Source of the DNA: a bacterium
GTDB lineage: Bacteria; Bacillota_I; Bacilli_A; RFN20; DUOF01
Length of the DNA: 14,924 nucleotides
Assembly (NCBI GenBank): GCA_012839015.1
Contig: DUOF01000050.1
Location: 1-14,924, forward strand
Reading direction: 5' to 3'
Shown here one piece after another: positions 7,050-13,550 of the stretch (the stretch's first letter is position 1; the number at the start of each line of letters is the position of its first letter). The translations under genes and the position numbers were made by a program. The notes beneath the pieces were generated by a model, which saw only the letters and a program-made list of their open reading frames with translations, was not told the DNA's origin and did not search any database.

Positions 7050-7524
7050 ATAAGTATCCCCTATTGGCGCTTATGGTGTATTTTACATCATACTTTTTAA
7101 AGACTGTTTTAATTAGTCTTGAATCATTTTTATGTTTCGAGAAAATATCAACTACTTTGTAATCATCCCAACTTGTTTCATATGCTATATAACTAATGTC
7201 TAAAGCATTTAAATCATGTTTGAAATCTTTTAAATTACTAGTAGGAAGTGTAGTCGTAATTTTCCATAATTGATCTTTTCTTAGCTTATCAAGTATAGTT
7301 AAACCAAGATAAACACCAAATAAGTTAGTAAAAATTGTTACCATAATCGCTACCATCATATCTACATCTACTAGGGATTTAATAACAATGATATTAAAAC
7401 TATAAGTAACTGCGTTTATTATCGATGCTTGTAGTTTACCACCCTTTACAGTAATGACCGATTTAATTGTAGATAAAACTACGTTGATAAGCTGTGCAAC
7501 GAAAAATAATAAAATAAAGTTCAT
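7048..7524 (-). CDS. UPF0316-like membrane protein (DUF5698 + DUF2179)
   Basis: A 158-aa protein with three N-terminal hydrophobic segments (about residues 1-24, 33-55 and 57-80) and a soluble C-terminal domain of ~75 residues. The membrane part follows the pattern of the YebE/UPF0316 family: a polar-flanked VKGGKLQASIINAVTYSF after the first helix and FGVYLGLTILDKLRKD after the third. The tail resembles a DUF2179 domain (NLKDFKHDLNALDISYIAYE, then KNDSRLIKTVFKK). No molecular function is established for the family. An upstream in-frame TTG exists, but ATG 7524 has a perfect AGGAGG six bases away. It is a monocistronic unit facing the housekeeping operon, with its own promoter and terminator. 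Confidence 0.72.
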   Translation of the reverse strand: MNFILLFFVAQLINVVLSTIKSVITVKGGKLQASIINAVTYSFNIIVIKSLVDVDMMVAIMVTIFTNLFGVYLGLTILDKLRKDQLWKITTTLPTSNLKDFKHDLNALDISYIAYETSWDDYKVVDIFSKHKNDSRLIKTVFKKYDVKYTISANRGYL

Positions 7525-7552
7525 GGTCAACCTCCTTTCTTTAAGTTGTAAG

Positions 7553-7580
7553 ATTATATAACAAATTAATTAATAAGCAA
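7553..7580 (-). promoter_or_regulatory. Promoter of the UPF0316-like gene
   Basis: On the minus strand TTGCTT (7580-7575), 16 nt, then a perfect TATAAT (7558-7553). Transcription would start near 7546, just upstream of the AGGAGG site. It is back-to-back with the promoter of the following + strand operon. Confidence 0.6.
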
Positions 7581-7638
7581 ATATGGCTTATAAAGCCCTT
7601 TGCTAGGGAAAATAATTCTATATTTAACCATAAACATA

Positions 7639-7647
7639 TGATATAAT
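7639..7647 (+). promoter_or_regulatory. Extended -10 promoter of the zincin-paralogue operon
   Basis: TGATATAAT is a perfect extended -10 (TGn plus TATAAT at 7642-7647). A good -35 is not visible 16-18 nt upstream, as is common for extended -10 promoters. A small inverted repeat GGCTT-ATA-AAGCC (7585-7597) lies between this and the divergent promoter and could be an operator, but nothing proves it. Confidence 0.6.
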
Positions 7648-7663
7648 TTAGGAGTAGGGAGTA

Positions 7664-9061
7664 ATGATTATGAATTTTACTGAAAGAATTCAATTGTTAG
7701 AAGAAAAATTATTTGACAATCCAAAGTTCATTGAGATTTTAAAGTTAATTAATTCCAAAGAATGGCCTAATAACATAGAGGCAAGGGTTGATCTTGTTTA
7801 TGACTTAGAGGATGTAGTTTTAGAAATCGTCGCTAAGGAGGTTTTTGAAGAGGTCACTAAATTTGAAGAAGCACTAATGACTGAAAATTTAGAACAACTT
7901 GAAAGTCTTGAAGACATAGAGAATATTGAAGGATTTTTGGATCTACCTACTGTGGACCAAGAGATTGAGGGCTTCTTTTTAGCGACATCAATAGAAAAAG
8001 AAATTGAACAAAATGAACGTCTTTACTCAAACCCTTATTCTATCATCGAGAGTTATTTTAAAATACTAAGAGAGGAATACCAAGATTACTGCATCGGTAC
8101 AGGACAAGGAAATACAGAAGAGGTTGAACTATGGAGAAAAAACCTTCTAATATCACCTGTTGATCCAAATAAGATGAGTGTCTTAGAAGAAGACAACCCC
8201 CTGTATAGATATCAACCAATAGTTTTGGATGCTAGAGAGTACACTAATAAAATCATGGATCAAGTAGTTAAATCATCAGCAAGGAATTGCGGTCTGACCC
8301 CTAATTTAGAGGTTTATTTAAGTTATTACCATTATAAAAATAAAAACTTTGATAATAAAGTTAAAGAACAAGAAGCATTTGAGTTAATTAATAAGGCGTA
8401 TGAAGAAATCGAAGATGAAAACATAATGATTGACGAGTTTTTAGAAAAATATGAATCAATCGAAACTAAAGATCTTGATGATGAGGTTTTATATACATTC
8501 TTGGCACCAATGTTTGATGATTTATTGGGAATTGATGATAAGGCCGAAATACTTCTAGAGGTTTGCAATCGAGAAACTAAGAAATATGGTGTTGATCCAG
8601 TTTATGATTTTAAACCAGTGAATGATTTCAAACTCTATTCATCAATAATTGCTTCGTTAAGCGCAAGATTTATTGGATCATCAGATGCATTAATAAAGAG
8701 TCTTGGAGATACAAAAATTTCAACAGATCTAGCGATAAATTTATATAAGGCTGGGGATGGTACAAGGCCAAATATACTTGACCTTAAAACCATCGAGGGA
8801 CAAATTCAACCAATAGCACTATTTTGTAGAGACATTGAAAACAAAATTTTAAAAAAGGTAGAACATGGACTTAGGGAGAATTTTAAAGAAGATAAGTTTG
8901 TAGATCAAGTTAAACAGTTAGAGCCGTTAAATTATCAGGAACTTATCTCTAAGTTGGAGCGCTATCACGGCCTTAAGATTGATGAGATATATCGAAATTT
9001 ACTTAGAGATATGAAAAAAAAGATAGACTTAGATAAAACTAAAACTCAAAGAGGTAGGTGA
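7664..9061 (+). CDS. Degenerate paralogue of the downstream HExxH protein, function unknown
   Basis: A 465-aa acidic, soluble protein with no signal peptide or membrane segment; I do not recognise a named family. It is a diverged full-length paralogue of the next gene. Shared blocks include ESYFKILREEYQ (vs NTYLHERRHKLQ), EVELWRKNLL (vs TIELWKKNLS), YQPIVLDAREYT (vs DQPIEADAFSTA), INLYKAGDGTR (N359; vs INLYENGEGKR, N347) and the C-terminal DEIYRNLLRDMKKKID. At the zinc-site positions it has K133, I134 and E137 where the paralogue has H103, E104 and H107, and V187 in place of E163. It therefore should not bind zinc in that way. A Glu/Leu-rich stretch at residues ~65-110 has no counterpart in the paralogue. 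ATG 7664 and 7670 are both possible. It ends in TGA overlapping the next ATG. Confidence 0.75.
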   Translation: MIMNFTERIQLLEEKLFDNPKFIEILKLINSKEWPNNIEARVDLVYDLEDVVLEIVAKEVFEEVTKFEEALMTENLEQLESLEDIENIEGFLDLPTVDQEIEGFFLATSIEKEIEQNERLYSNPYSIIESYFKILREEYQDYCIGTGQGNTEEVELWRKNLLISPVDPNKMSVLEEDNPLYRYQPIVLDAREYTNKIMDQVVKSSARNCGLTPNLEVYLSYYHYKNKNFDNKVKEQEAFELINKAYEEIEDENIMIDEFLEKYESIETKDLDDEVLYTFLAPMFDDLLGIDDKAEILLEVCNRETKKYGVDPVYDFKPVNDFKLYSSIIASLSARFIGSSDALIKSLGDTKISTDLAINLYKAGDGTRPNILDLKTIEGQIQPIALFCRDIENKILKKVEHGLRENFKEDKFVDQVKQLEPLNYQELISKLERYHGLKIDEIYRNLLRDMKKKIDLDKTKTQRGR

Positions 9062-10428
9062 TGGAAATGGCAGCAACTAAAGACTTAGACTTAATATACG
9101 AAATGATATTAGCAGATAAAGAATTTTTTAAGATAGTTACCAACTTCCATTCTAGTAAATGGAATAACCTAAATTTAGAAGAGAAGAAACAGTTGTTTTT
9201 TGATATGGAACTTAGGGTATCGGCTATTTTTGGTGATACACCTACAAATATTTCCTTCTCCGGTGATGGTGATAATTTAGGATCATATCATAATGAGTTC
9301 ATGTTTATTAATCCAAACTCATTAGAGGGGAGTTCTTCTCAGTATGATTGTTTAAATACCTACCTTCATGAGCGTAGACATAAACTACAAGAACATTCAC
9401 ACAATGGGAATATTAGTCAGGAGATAAGGCACACTGTTAGCGATGAGACTATTGAATTATGGAAAAAAAACCTTTCAGGTTCTATAGTCCTAGGTATTTT
9501 TAATTATTTTTCAGCAGGTAGTGGATACTACTTCGACCAACCAATAGAAGCAGATGCCTTCAGCACTGCAGATTATTTAACAATCAGGATTGGAAAAGAA
9601 GTTGAAAGATATCATGGCAAAGACCCAAAATTCGCTGAATATCTAATGGCCGAATTAAAATCTGGAGTTCATCAAGATAAGGAGAACTCTGAAAAACGAC
9701 TAAAACATATCCTTGAAACTTGGGATAAGAATGAAAAGAAGCTAAATGCTTACAAAGAATTGAAAGAAAAACAAATGGAGTACCTAGATGAACTAGAAAA
9801 AATTAGTGACACCCAATTGTATTCATTCTTTAATGAATATATCTGGATTCACCTTAAGGCCGAAGAGAGATCAAGAATCCTGCAAGAACTTGATAAAAGG
9901 GACGCTCTTAAGGAGAACAGGGAGCGATTAAACATTGGTTTTAACGAGAAAGCTGTTACAATTGATGGAAGAGAAATTCTGGATGTGTTGTCACTATATG
10001 CTTTAAATGACTATTACTCTAATGCCTTTGAAAAAGGAATTATTAATAATATTCTAAAAGAAAGCAAGAAGGAAGGTAAACTAAGTGACCTTGAGATAAA
10101 CCTGTATGAGAATGGTGAAGGAAAGAGAATAAACTTTTATGAAAACTCAAAGCATCCTTTCCTGTTCATGATTCAACCTTACGGTCTATTAGACAGTAAA
10201 TACCTAAGTGAGAAGTTAAACTTCTTTAAACCTTATGCCATTAACGGCATTAATAACGAGAAACTTCAATATGAAGTTGATTGGGAAGAAACTCTTAAGG
10301 GGTATGATCTAAATAGGATAGCTAGGTTCGTTGAATCTTTCTATGAAAAGGATTTCGAAGAAGTTTATAAAATAATGTTAGCTAAAATGAAAGATAATAT
10401 AGATAAAGATATGAATAAAATAAGATAA
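9061..10428 (+). CDS. Putative zincin-type metallopeptidase (HExxH), family not recognised
   Basis: A 455-aa cytoplasmic protein with no export signal. Residues 100-110 read TYLHERRHKLQ, a classic HExxH (H103, E104, H107). A candidate third ligand is E163 in DQPIEADAF, 56 residues later; an 'E-x-D-A' segment after HExxH is typical of gluzincin-like bacterial domains. Additional His residues cluster just after the motif (H112, H114, H124). The C-terminal ~280 residues are helical and charged (KRLKHILETWDKNEKKLNAY) and not recognisable. Substrate and role are unknown; peptidase activity is inferred from the motif alone. ATG 9061 overlaps the previous TGA (TGATG) with GAGGT upstream, so the two paralogues are translationally coupled and probably made in similar amounts. 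Confidence 0.72.
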   Translation: MEMAATKDLDLIYEMILADKEFFKIVTNFHSSKWNNLNLEEKKQLFFDMELRVSAIFGDTPTNISFSGDGDNLGSYHNEFMFINPNSLEGSSSQYDCLNTYLHERRHKLQEHSHNGNISQEIRHTVSDETIELWKKNLSGSIVLGIFNYFSAGSGYYFDQPIEADAFSTADYLTIRIGKEVERYHGKDPKFAEYLMAELKSGVHQDKENSEKRLKHILETWDKNEKKLNAYKELKEKQMEYLDELEKISDTQLYSFFNEYIWIHLKAEERSRILQELDKRDALKENRERLNIGFNEKAVTIDGREILDVLSLYALNDYYSNAFEKGIINNILKESKKEGKLSDLEINLYENGEGKRINFYENSKHPFLFMIQPYGLLDSKYLSEKLNFFKPYAINGINNEKLQYEVDWEETLKGYDLNRIARFVESFYEKDFEEVYKIMLAKMKDNIDKDMNKIR

Positions 10429-10449
10429 GGGGATAAAAATCTCCTTTTT
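10429..10449 (+). terminator. Terminator of the zincin-paralogue operon
   Basis: GGGGAT (10429-10434), loop AAAA and ATCTCC (10439-10444) form a 6-bp stem with one G-T pair, followed by TTTTT. It starts right after the TAA stop. Confidence 0.8.
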
Positions 10450-10465
10450 CTATACTAAACTTTTA

Positions 10466-10570
10466 TTAGATAAAGTCGTTAAAAAAGAAGCAGCACCCAC
10501 ACCTGCAACATCTAAAAAATCTACAGCAACATCTACAACATCTAAAACAACATCCCCTATTAAAAAACAT
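10466..10570 (-). CDS. Candidate Cys/Arg/Phe-rich micro-protein, 34 aa
   Basis: On the minus strand, ATG 10570 follows a strong Shine-Dalgarno (GGGGGTGG, 5-nt spacing) and opens a 34-codon frame ending in TAA. It has 12 Cys (positions 7, 8, 11, 12, 14-16, 21, 22, 24, 26, 27), seven Arg and nine Phe. The Cys-rich core from residue 7 to 27 is framed by Phe-rich ends (MFFN at the start, FFFNDFI at the end). The pattern CC-xx-CC-x-CCC could bind metal, as in metallothionein-like peptides, or be oxidised; that is inference. The DNA is a degenerate repeat and a second frame on the same strand is also open, so this may be chance. A weak upstream match to a promoter (TTGTTA-17-AACTAT) exists. Confidence 0.4.
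   Translation of the reverse strand: MFFNRGCCFRCCRCCCRFFRCCRCGCCFFFNDFI
10505..10560. repeat. Degenerate short tandem repeat (CAACATCTA-like)
   Basis: Four or more imperfect copies of CAACATCTA/AACATCTAAA lie head to tail, on the minus strand TAGATGTTG(T/C). It produces the Cys-Cys-Arg periodicity of the minus-strand micro-ORF and makes one other minus frame open as a V/D/L-rich string. Confidence 0.6.
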
Positions 10571-10594
10571 ATTATCCACCCCCTCAATATAAAA

Positions 10595-10776
10595 TATGAA
10601 TAAGTTAAGGGGTCATATAGTTTAATGTATTGGGAAAATTAACAATGTGTTATTACCCCGACGAAACAACCAACGTTAATTAATTACAATTTCAGGATTA
10701 GTTTATTTATTCTTTTCAAGGAAATCTGTTACCAAAAACAATAAAAAAAAATAGGTGTAAATATTTTGCTTAATTA
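10595..10776. other. Intergenic, no gene seen
   Basis: AT-rich DNA between the Cys-rich ORF and the DUF4430 promoter. No ORF with a ribosome site, and no cobalamin-riboswitch-like or other recognised leader, is visible. GGGGT (~10610) and ACCCC (~10655) could pair across ~45 nt. Confidence 0.5.
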
Positions 10777-10806
10777 TTGAGTTTTAAATAGTTATTAATT
10801 TTTAAT
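10777..10806 (+). promoter_or_regulatory. Candidate promoter of the DUF4430 gene
   Basis: TTGAGT (10777-10782), an 18-nt spacer and TTTAAT (10801-10806; one base from consensus) lie ~35 nt upstream of ATG 10841. The region is very AT-rich, so other choices are possible. Confidence 0.45.
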
Positions 10807-10840
10807 TTATGTTATTTTAGTATTAATCGGGGGAGATTTT

Positions 10841-11242
10841 ATGGATAAGAGATTGAAAGCTGTTTTAACTTTTTTAGGTATTGTTTTACTTTTGGCCGTG
10901 TTTTATTTCTTAGGTAAAAGTTTTTATTCAGATTCTAAAGGGGAATTAACTATTATCTTGGTAAATGAGCAGGCTGAAGTTGTTAGTGAGAAAGATGTCT
11001 ACTTTGAGGAAGGTGATACCTTACTGCAAATATTGAGTGATAACTTTGACGTTGATATAAAGGAGTATCCTTTTGGGAGCATGATCTTAAAAATAGACTC
11101 TCTAGATTCAGAAGATAACTATTTTATAGCTATATTTTTAAATGGCGAGGAACCTAGTGCTGGGATAGATGGTATAGAATTTCAAGATGGAGATGAAATA
11201 AAGTTTGTTAGAACTGCCTATGATCCTTTATTTGGTAACTAA
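10841..11242 (+). CDS. Membrane-anchored or secreted DUF4430 protein (transcobalamin-like domain)
   Basis: A 133-aa protein with an N-terminal hydrophobic helix (about residues 7-27, VLTFLGIVLLLAVFYFLG) behind Lys/Arg, acting as signal anchor; there is no lipobox Cys. The extracellular ~100 residues fit DUF4430, a fold also found at the C-terminus of transcobalamin/intrinsic factor. It has a first strand GELTIILVN, then FEEGDTLLQILSDNF, a FGSMILKIDSL turn, YFIAIFLNGEEPSAGIDGIEFQDGD and a final EIKFVRTAY. A GGGGGAG site precedes the ATG by 5 nt. The ECF S component starts two bases after the stop. The pairing suggests the domain helps capture a small ligand, possibly a corrinoid, outside the cell; this is inference. 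Confidence 0.82.
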   Translation: MDKRLKAVLTFLGIVLLLAVFYFLGKSFYSDSKGELTIILVNEQAEVVSEKDVYFEEGDTLLQILSDNFDVDIKEYPFGSMILKIDSLDSEDNYFIAIFLNGEEPSAGIDGIEFQDGDEIKFVRTAYDPLFGN

Positions 11243-11244
11243 AA

Positions 11245-11769
11245 ATGAAGGAGAAACAGGGGGTTAAGAACTTAGTTTTGATTTCCTTTTTGAGTGTTAT
11301 TTTGTTCGTACAAAAATTAATGTTGGCCTTTTTACCTAATATTCAACTAACTGTTCTACTGATAATCCTATTTTCCAAAACATTAGGAACTAGGAGGACT
11401 GGTGTTATTGTAACCCTATATGTCTTTTTAGATAGTTTAGCTTTTGGTTCAATTAGTCTTATCTACAGCCCTTTTATACTAATAGGTTGGCTTATGATTC
11501 CTTTCTTACTTAATTCATCCTTTAGAAAGGTGGAATCTGTGCTAGGTTTAGCCGTTTTGGGTATCTTCTTTTCGCTTCTATACTCCTGGATAAATATAAT
11601 GCCTAACATCTTTATAATCGAAGTATCCTTCTGGCATTATTTATTGCTTGATATCCCCTTTGAAATACTATTATCAGTCAGCAGTTTTCTAAGTATAATT
11701 TGGTTTTATAAGCCACTTAAGGATGCTTTTGAGGTGCTTCTTAGAAAACACAAGCTTGGTAATTTGTAA
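11245..11769 (+). CDS. ECF transporter substrate-binding (S) component
   Basis: A 174-aa integral membrane protein with five to six hydrophobic helices. It carries the blocks typical of one Firmicute ECF S-component family: FLPNIQLTVLLIILFSKTLG near residue 30, the SFWHYLLLDIPFEILLSVSS helix and the ending WFYKPLKDAFEVL. S components bind a vitamin and dock on a shared EcfA-EcfA'-EcfT module, which is not encoded here, so a distant module would be needed. Substrate is not decidable from sequence; the DUF4430 partner makes a cobalamin-like ligand one option. It starts two bases after the DUF4430 stop without a good Shine-Dalgarno, which implies translational coupling. Confidence 0.8.
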   Translation: MKEKQGVKNLVLISFLSVILFVQKLMLAFLPNIQLTVLLIILFSKTLGTRRTGVIVTLYVFLDSLAFGSISLIYSPFILIGWLMIPFLLNSSFRKVESVLGLAVLGIFFSLLYSWINIMPNIFIIEVSFWHYLLLDIPFEILLSVSSFLSIIWFYKPLKDAFEVLLRKHKLGNL

Positions 11770-11792
11770 ACATAAATATTAGTTTTCATAAT
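11764..11792 (+). promoter_or_regulatory. Candidate promoter left over from hppA
   Basis: TTGTAA (11764-11769, overlapping the ECF S stop), 17 nt, then CATAAT (11787-11792). It precedes the GAGGGGG ribosome site and ATG of the hppA remnant. Confidence 0.4.
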
Positions 11793-11806
11793 TTTAAAAT
11801 CTCTAG

Positions 11807-11830
11807 AGAAAATAAGATGTAATATTTTCT
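11807..11830. repeat. 8-bp inverted repeat upstream of the hppA remnant
   Basis: AGAAAATA (11807-11814) and TATTTTCT (11823-11830) flank an 8-nt loop. All but two of its base pairs are A-T and it lacks a trailing T run, so it is a poor terminator; it could be an old operator or chance. Confidence 0.35.
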
Positions 11831-11844
11831 GAGGGGGACATTTC

Positions 11845-12251
11845 ATGAAGAATTATATTCATGTGGTGATTGTTATTATAATTATTGGCTTACTTTATGC
11901 TCTTGTATTAACAAGAAGGGTGAATGAGGCTTCAAGAGGTAGTGAGAAGATGAAAGAGATACAGTCCTATATTAAACTAGGCTCAGGAACTTTCATTTGA
12001 AAACAGGCGAGCATATTATTAGTTTTTAGTGTGATAGTTTTCCTAGTTATAGGATTATTTGCTCAAGTGATGAACAGTTATCAAATGCAAATTCTTAGTT
12101 GACTGCTATTAATTTCTTAATGAGTGCCCTTAAGGAGATGTTAGCACCAGCCCTTTTAGCAGTAATTGCACTGATCTTAACCGGTGTTATCCTAGGTAAG
12201 GTTGCCGTTGCAGGACTTCTAGCAGGTTCTTTGGTAAGCGGGGTATTCTAA
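11845..12251 (+). pseudogene. hppA: Remnant of hppA, membrane-bound ion-translocating pyrophosphatase
   Basis: Intact HppA is a ~650-700-aa, 16-helix membrane enzyme that hydrolyses pyrophosphate to pump H+ or Na+. Only its two ends remain. From ATG 11845 (behind GAGGGGG) the frame encodes a first membrane helix, then GSEKMKEIQSYIKLGSG, the conserved segment between helices 1 and 2. TGA at 11998 interrupts it; the same frame continues with KQASILLVFSVIVFLVIGLF to a second TGA at 12100. From 12120, in another frame, MSALKEMLAPALLAVIALIL and GVILGKVAVAGLLAGSLVSG match the penultimate C-terminal helices, then TAA at 12249. The conserved NAGGAWDNAKK and everything after, plus about 500 central codons with the active site, are absent. 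The gene is dead by deletion, nonsense and frameshift. Confidence 0.85.
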
Positions 12252-12303
12252 TATTTTGGAATAAAAAAGGATACTTTAATAACAATAACAAGAGGTGATA
12301 AAG

Positions 12304-12567
12304 ATGGATGAATATGAAAATAAAGTTAGTTGCGAAAATTTAGATAATAAATATTTAGAAAATATGTGTCTAAAAAGGACATCTAACAATGTACTTATAA
12401 ACACGGTTACTACCAATAAAGGGGAGGAAGAAAATAACTTCGACCTAGCCAATGAAAAGGGTATTTCTCACAACTTTACTGAATTTTACTCTAATAAGGA
12501 ATATCGTGATAGAAAAATTGAAACAGGAATGAAGAACATGGAGAATCAAAGGGAAGTTAATGATTAA
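12304..12567 (+). CDS. Hypothetical hydrophilic protein, 87 aa
   Basis: I do not recognise this protein. It is highly polar, rich in Asn, Glu and Lys (YENKVSCENLDNKYLENMC, then KGEEENNFDLANEKG), with no membrane segment or known motif and probably little fixed structure. It has two Cys near the N-terminus. GTG 12295 is an alternative start; ATG 12304 is preferred because GAGGTG lies six bases upstream. It begins ~50 nt after the hppA remnant and ends just before a bidirectional hairpin. Good start context supports expression, but coding status is not certain. Confidence 0.5.
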   Translation: MDEYENKVSCENLDNKYLENMCLKRTSNNVLINTVTTNKGEEENNFDLANEKGISHNFTEFYSNKEYRDRKIETGMKNMENQREVND

Positions 12568-12568
12568 A

Positions 12569-12596
12569 TGAAAAAGCACTTCATTTTGAAGTGCTT
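12569..12596. terminator. Bidirectional terminator between convergent units
   Basis: A perfect 10-bp stem AAGCACTTCA (12574-12583) / TGAAGTGCTT (12587-12596) has a 3-nt loop. On the minus strand it is followed by a T run, making it the terminator of the phosphoesterase operon. On the + strand it follows the 87-aa ORF but has only a broken T tract. Confidence 0.8.
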
Positions 12597-12615
12597 CTTA
12601 TGTTTATTTAAATGA

Positions 12616-13539
12616 TTAACGACTTCTAGAACCGTTTTGTTCAATAACCTTGCTGGGCTGATAGTCGTGTCTGATAAGTTGAGGTTTTCCACCCCTGAAA
12701 TACCATTCAAATATTTTATGGTTATTTAGGAATGTCTTGTTTTCACTAGTAATTGCAGATCCAGTGTAATTGATCCAACCATCAACGCAAGTAAATCTTC
12801 TAGTCTTATTAACGACTTTATGATCGATGTTGTCGAAGAATTCTTTACTGTCTTCTATTTGTTCAAATGATCCATTAGTAGAAACCAAGTACCAATCGCA
12901 ATAGTTATATTCGCTATCGGCTACATCCATTAGTGAATTTAATAGAGTGCTAGTTTTTTTAACTTTTCTATGTTTGATGCTAGTGCTTTCAGCACCACCA
13001 TTAGTACCATAAATTTGGATAGATTCTTTGTTCTTGTTGCCTAGATCTAGGATGAATGAGTCTCCGACATATCTATCTTTGATCTTCAAGGTTTCAAAGA
13101 CTACTTTAAGTGGATCAACACCAGTTGCTACTTGAACCTCATATTCTTGTTTACCTCTAACTGCTACCGCAATCTTATCTTTAATTGGGTTTAGTAGTTT
13201 GATTACTTCAACTTGTTCCTCAGTAATAAAGTCATTTATTGATTCTAAGGTATCGCCATTAGCGATTACCTCAAGTCTTTTTTGTATTTGATCTTTAGTA
13301 GATTGTTTTTCAAGTAAATTACCCAGTATTATTACAGTAGAACCAGGAGTAGATTTGATTTTACTAATATATTCTTTTAGTGTCTGTATATCAGTTAGAT
13401 CACTCCCGATAAATAAGTTAGAAAGGACGAATACCTTCATCTTGTTGGAGTTAACACTGTAGCGTATCTTTTCAGGGATAAGTGCAGTCCTTTTGTTAAC
13501 GTTATCATATTTAGTTTCGCTAAATTTATTAAATGGCAT
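12616..13539 (-). CDS. Catalytically dead calcineurin-like phosphoesterase paralogue
   Basis: A 307-aa soluble protein clearly related to the phosphoesterase encoded first in this operon. Shared blocks include LFIGSDLTDIQTLKEYISKI, STPGSTVIILGNLL, LNPIKDKIAVAVRGKQEYE, LKIKDRYVGDSFIL and a final QLIRHDYQPS. Every metal-binding motif is substituted. D-x-H becomes N41-L-F43, GD becomes GN74, GNHE becomes G-K130-Q131-E, GSHG becomes GT-N180-G, and GHKH becomes T221-N-G223. The fold is retained over full length without frameshift, so it is probably a working non-enzymatic protein. ATG 13545 lies only one base from AGGAGG; ATG 13539 has 7-nt spacing and is the better start. The C-terminal third (residues ~225-307) diverges most. 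It is last in the operon, 11 nt after the zinc-ribbon gene. Confidence 0.85.
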   Translation of the reverse strand: MPFNKFSETKYDNVNKRTALIPEKIRYSVNSNKMKVFVLSNLFIGSDLTDIQTLKEYISKIKSTPGSTVIILGNLLEKQSTKDQIQKRLEVIANGDTLESINDFITEEQVEVIKLLNPIKDKIAVAVRGKQEYEVQVATGVDPLKVVFETLKIKDRYVGDSFILDLGNKNKESIQIYGTNGGAESTSIKHRKVKKTSTLLNSLMDVADSEYNYCDWYLVSTNGSFEQIEDSKEFFDNIDHKVVNKTRRFTCVDGWINYTGSAITSENKTFLNNHKIFEWYFRGGKPQLIRHDYQPSKVIEQNGSRSR

Positions 13540-13550
13540 TGTCATTCCTC

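Noticed and set aside
10458..10590. Second open minus frame over the tandem repeat (V/D/L-rich, GDVVLDVVDVAVDFLDV)
   Set aside because: Its only upstream start-like codon (TTG) overlaps the Shine-Dalgarno itself. Openness is explained by the repeat, and the ribosome site fits the Cys-rich frame.
10429..10840. CRISPR-like array
   Set aside because: The repeated CAACATCTA units are ~9 nt with no constant spacers; this is a short tandem repeat.
10595..10840. Cobalamin riboswitch upstream of the DUF4430/ECF pair
   Set aside because: I looked for the conserved B12-box-like sequences because of the gene context and saw none; the region is AT-rich with little structure.
11845..12251. Two small independent membrane proteins instead of a pseudogene
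   Set aside because: Both pieces match the two ends of HppA in the correct order and orientation, which is best explained by decay of one gene.
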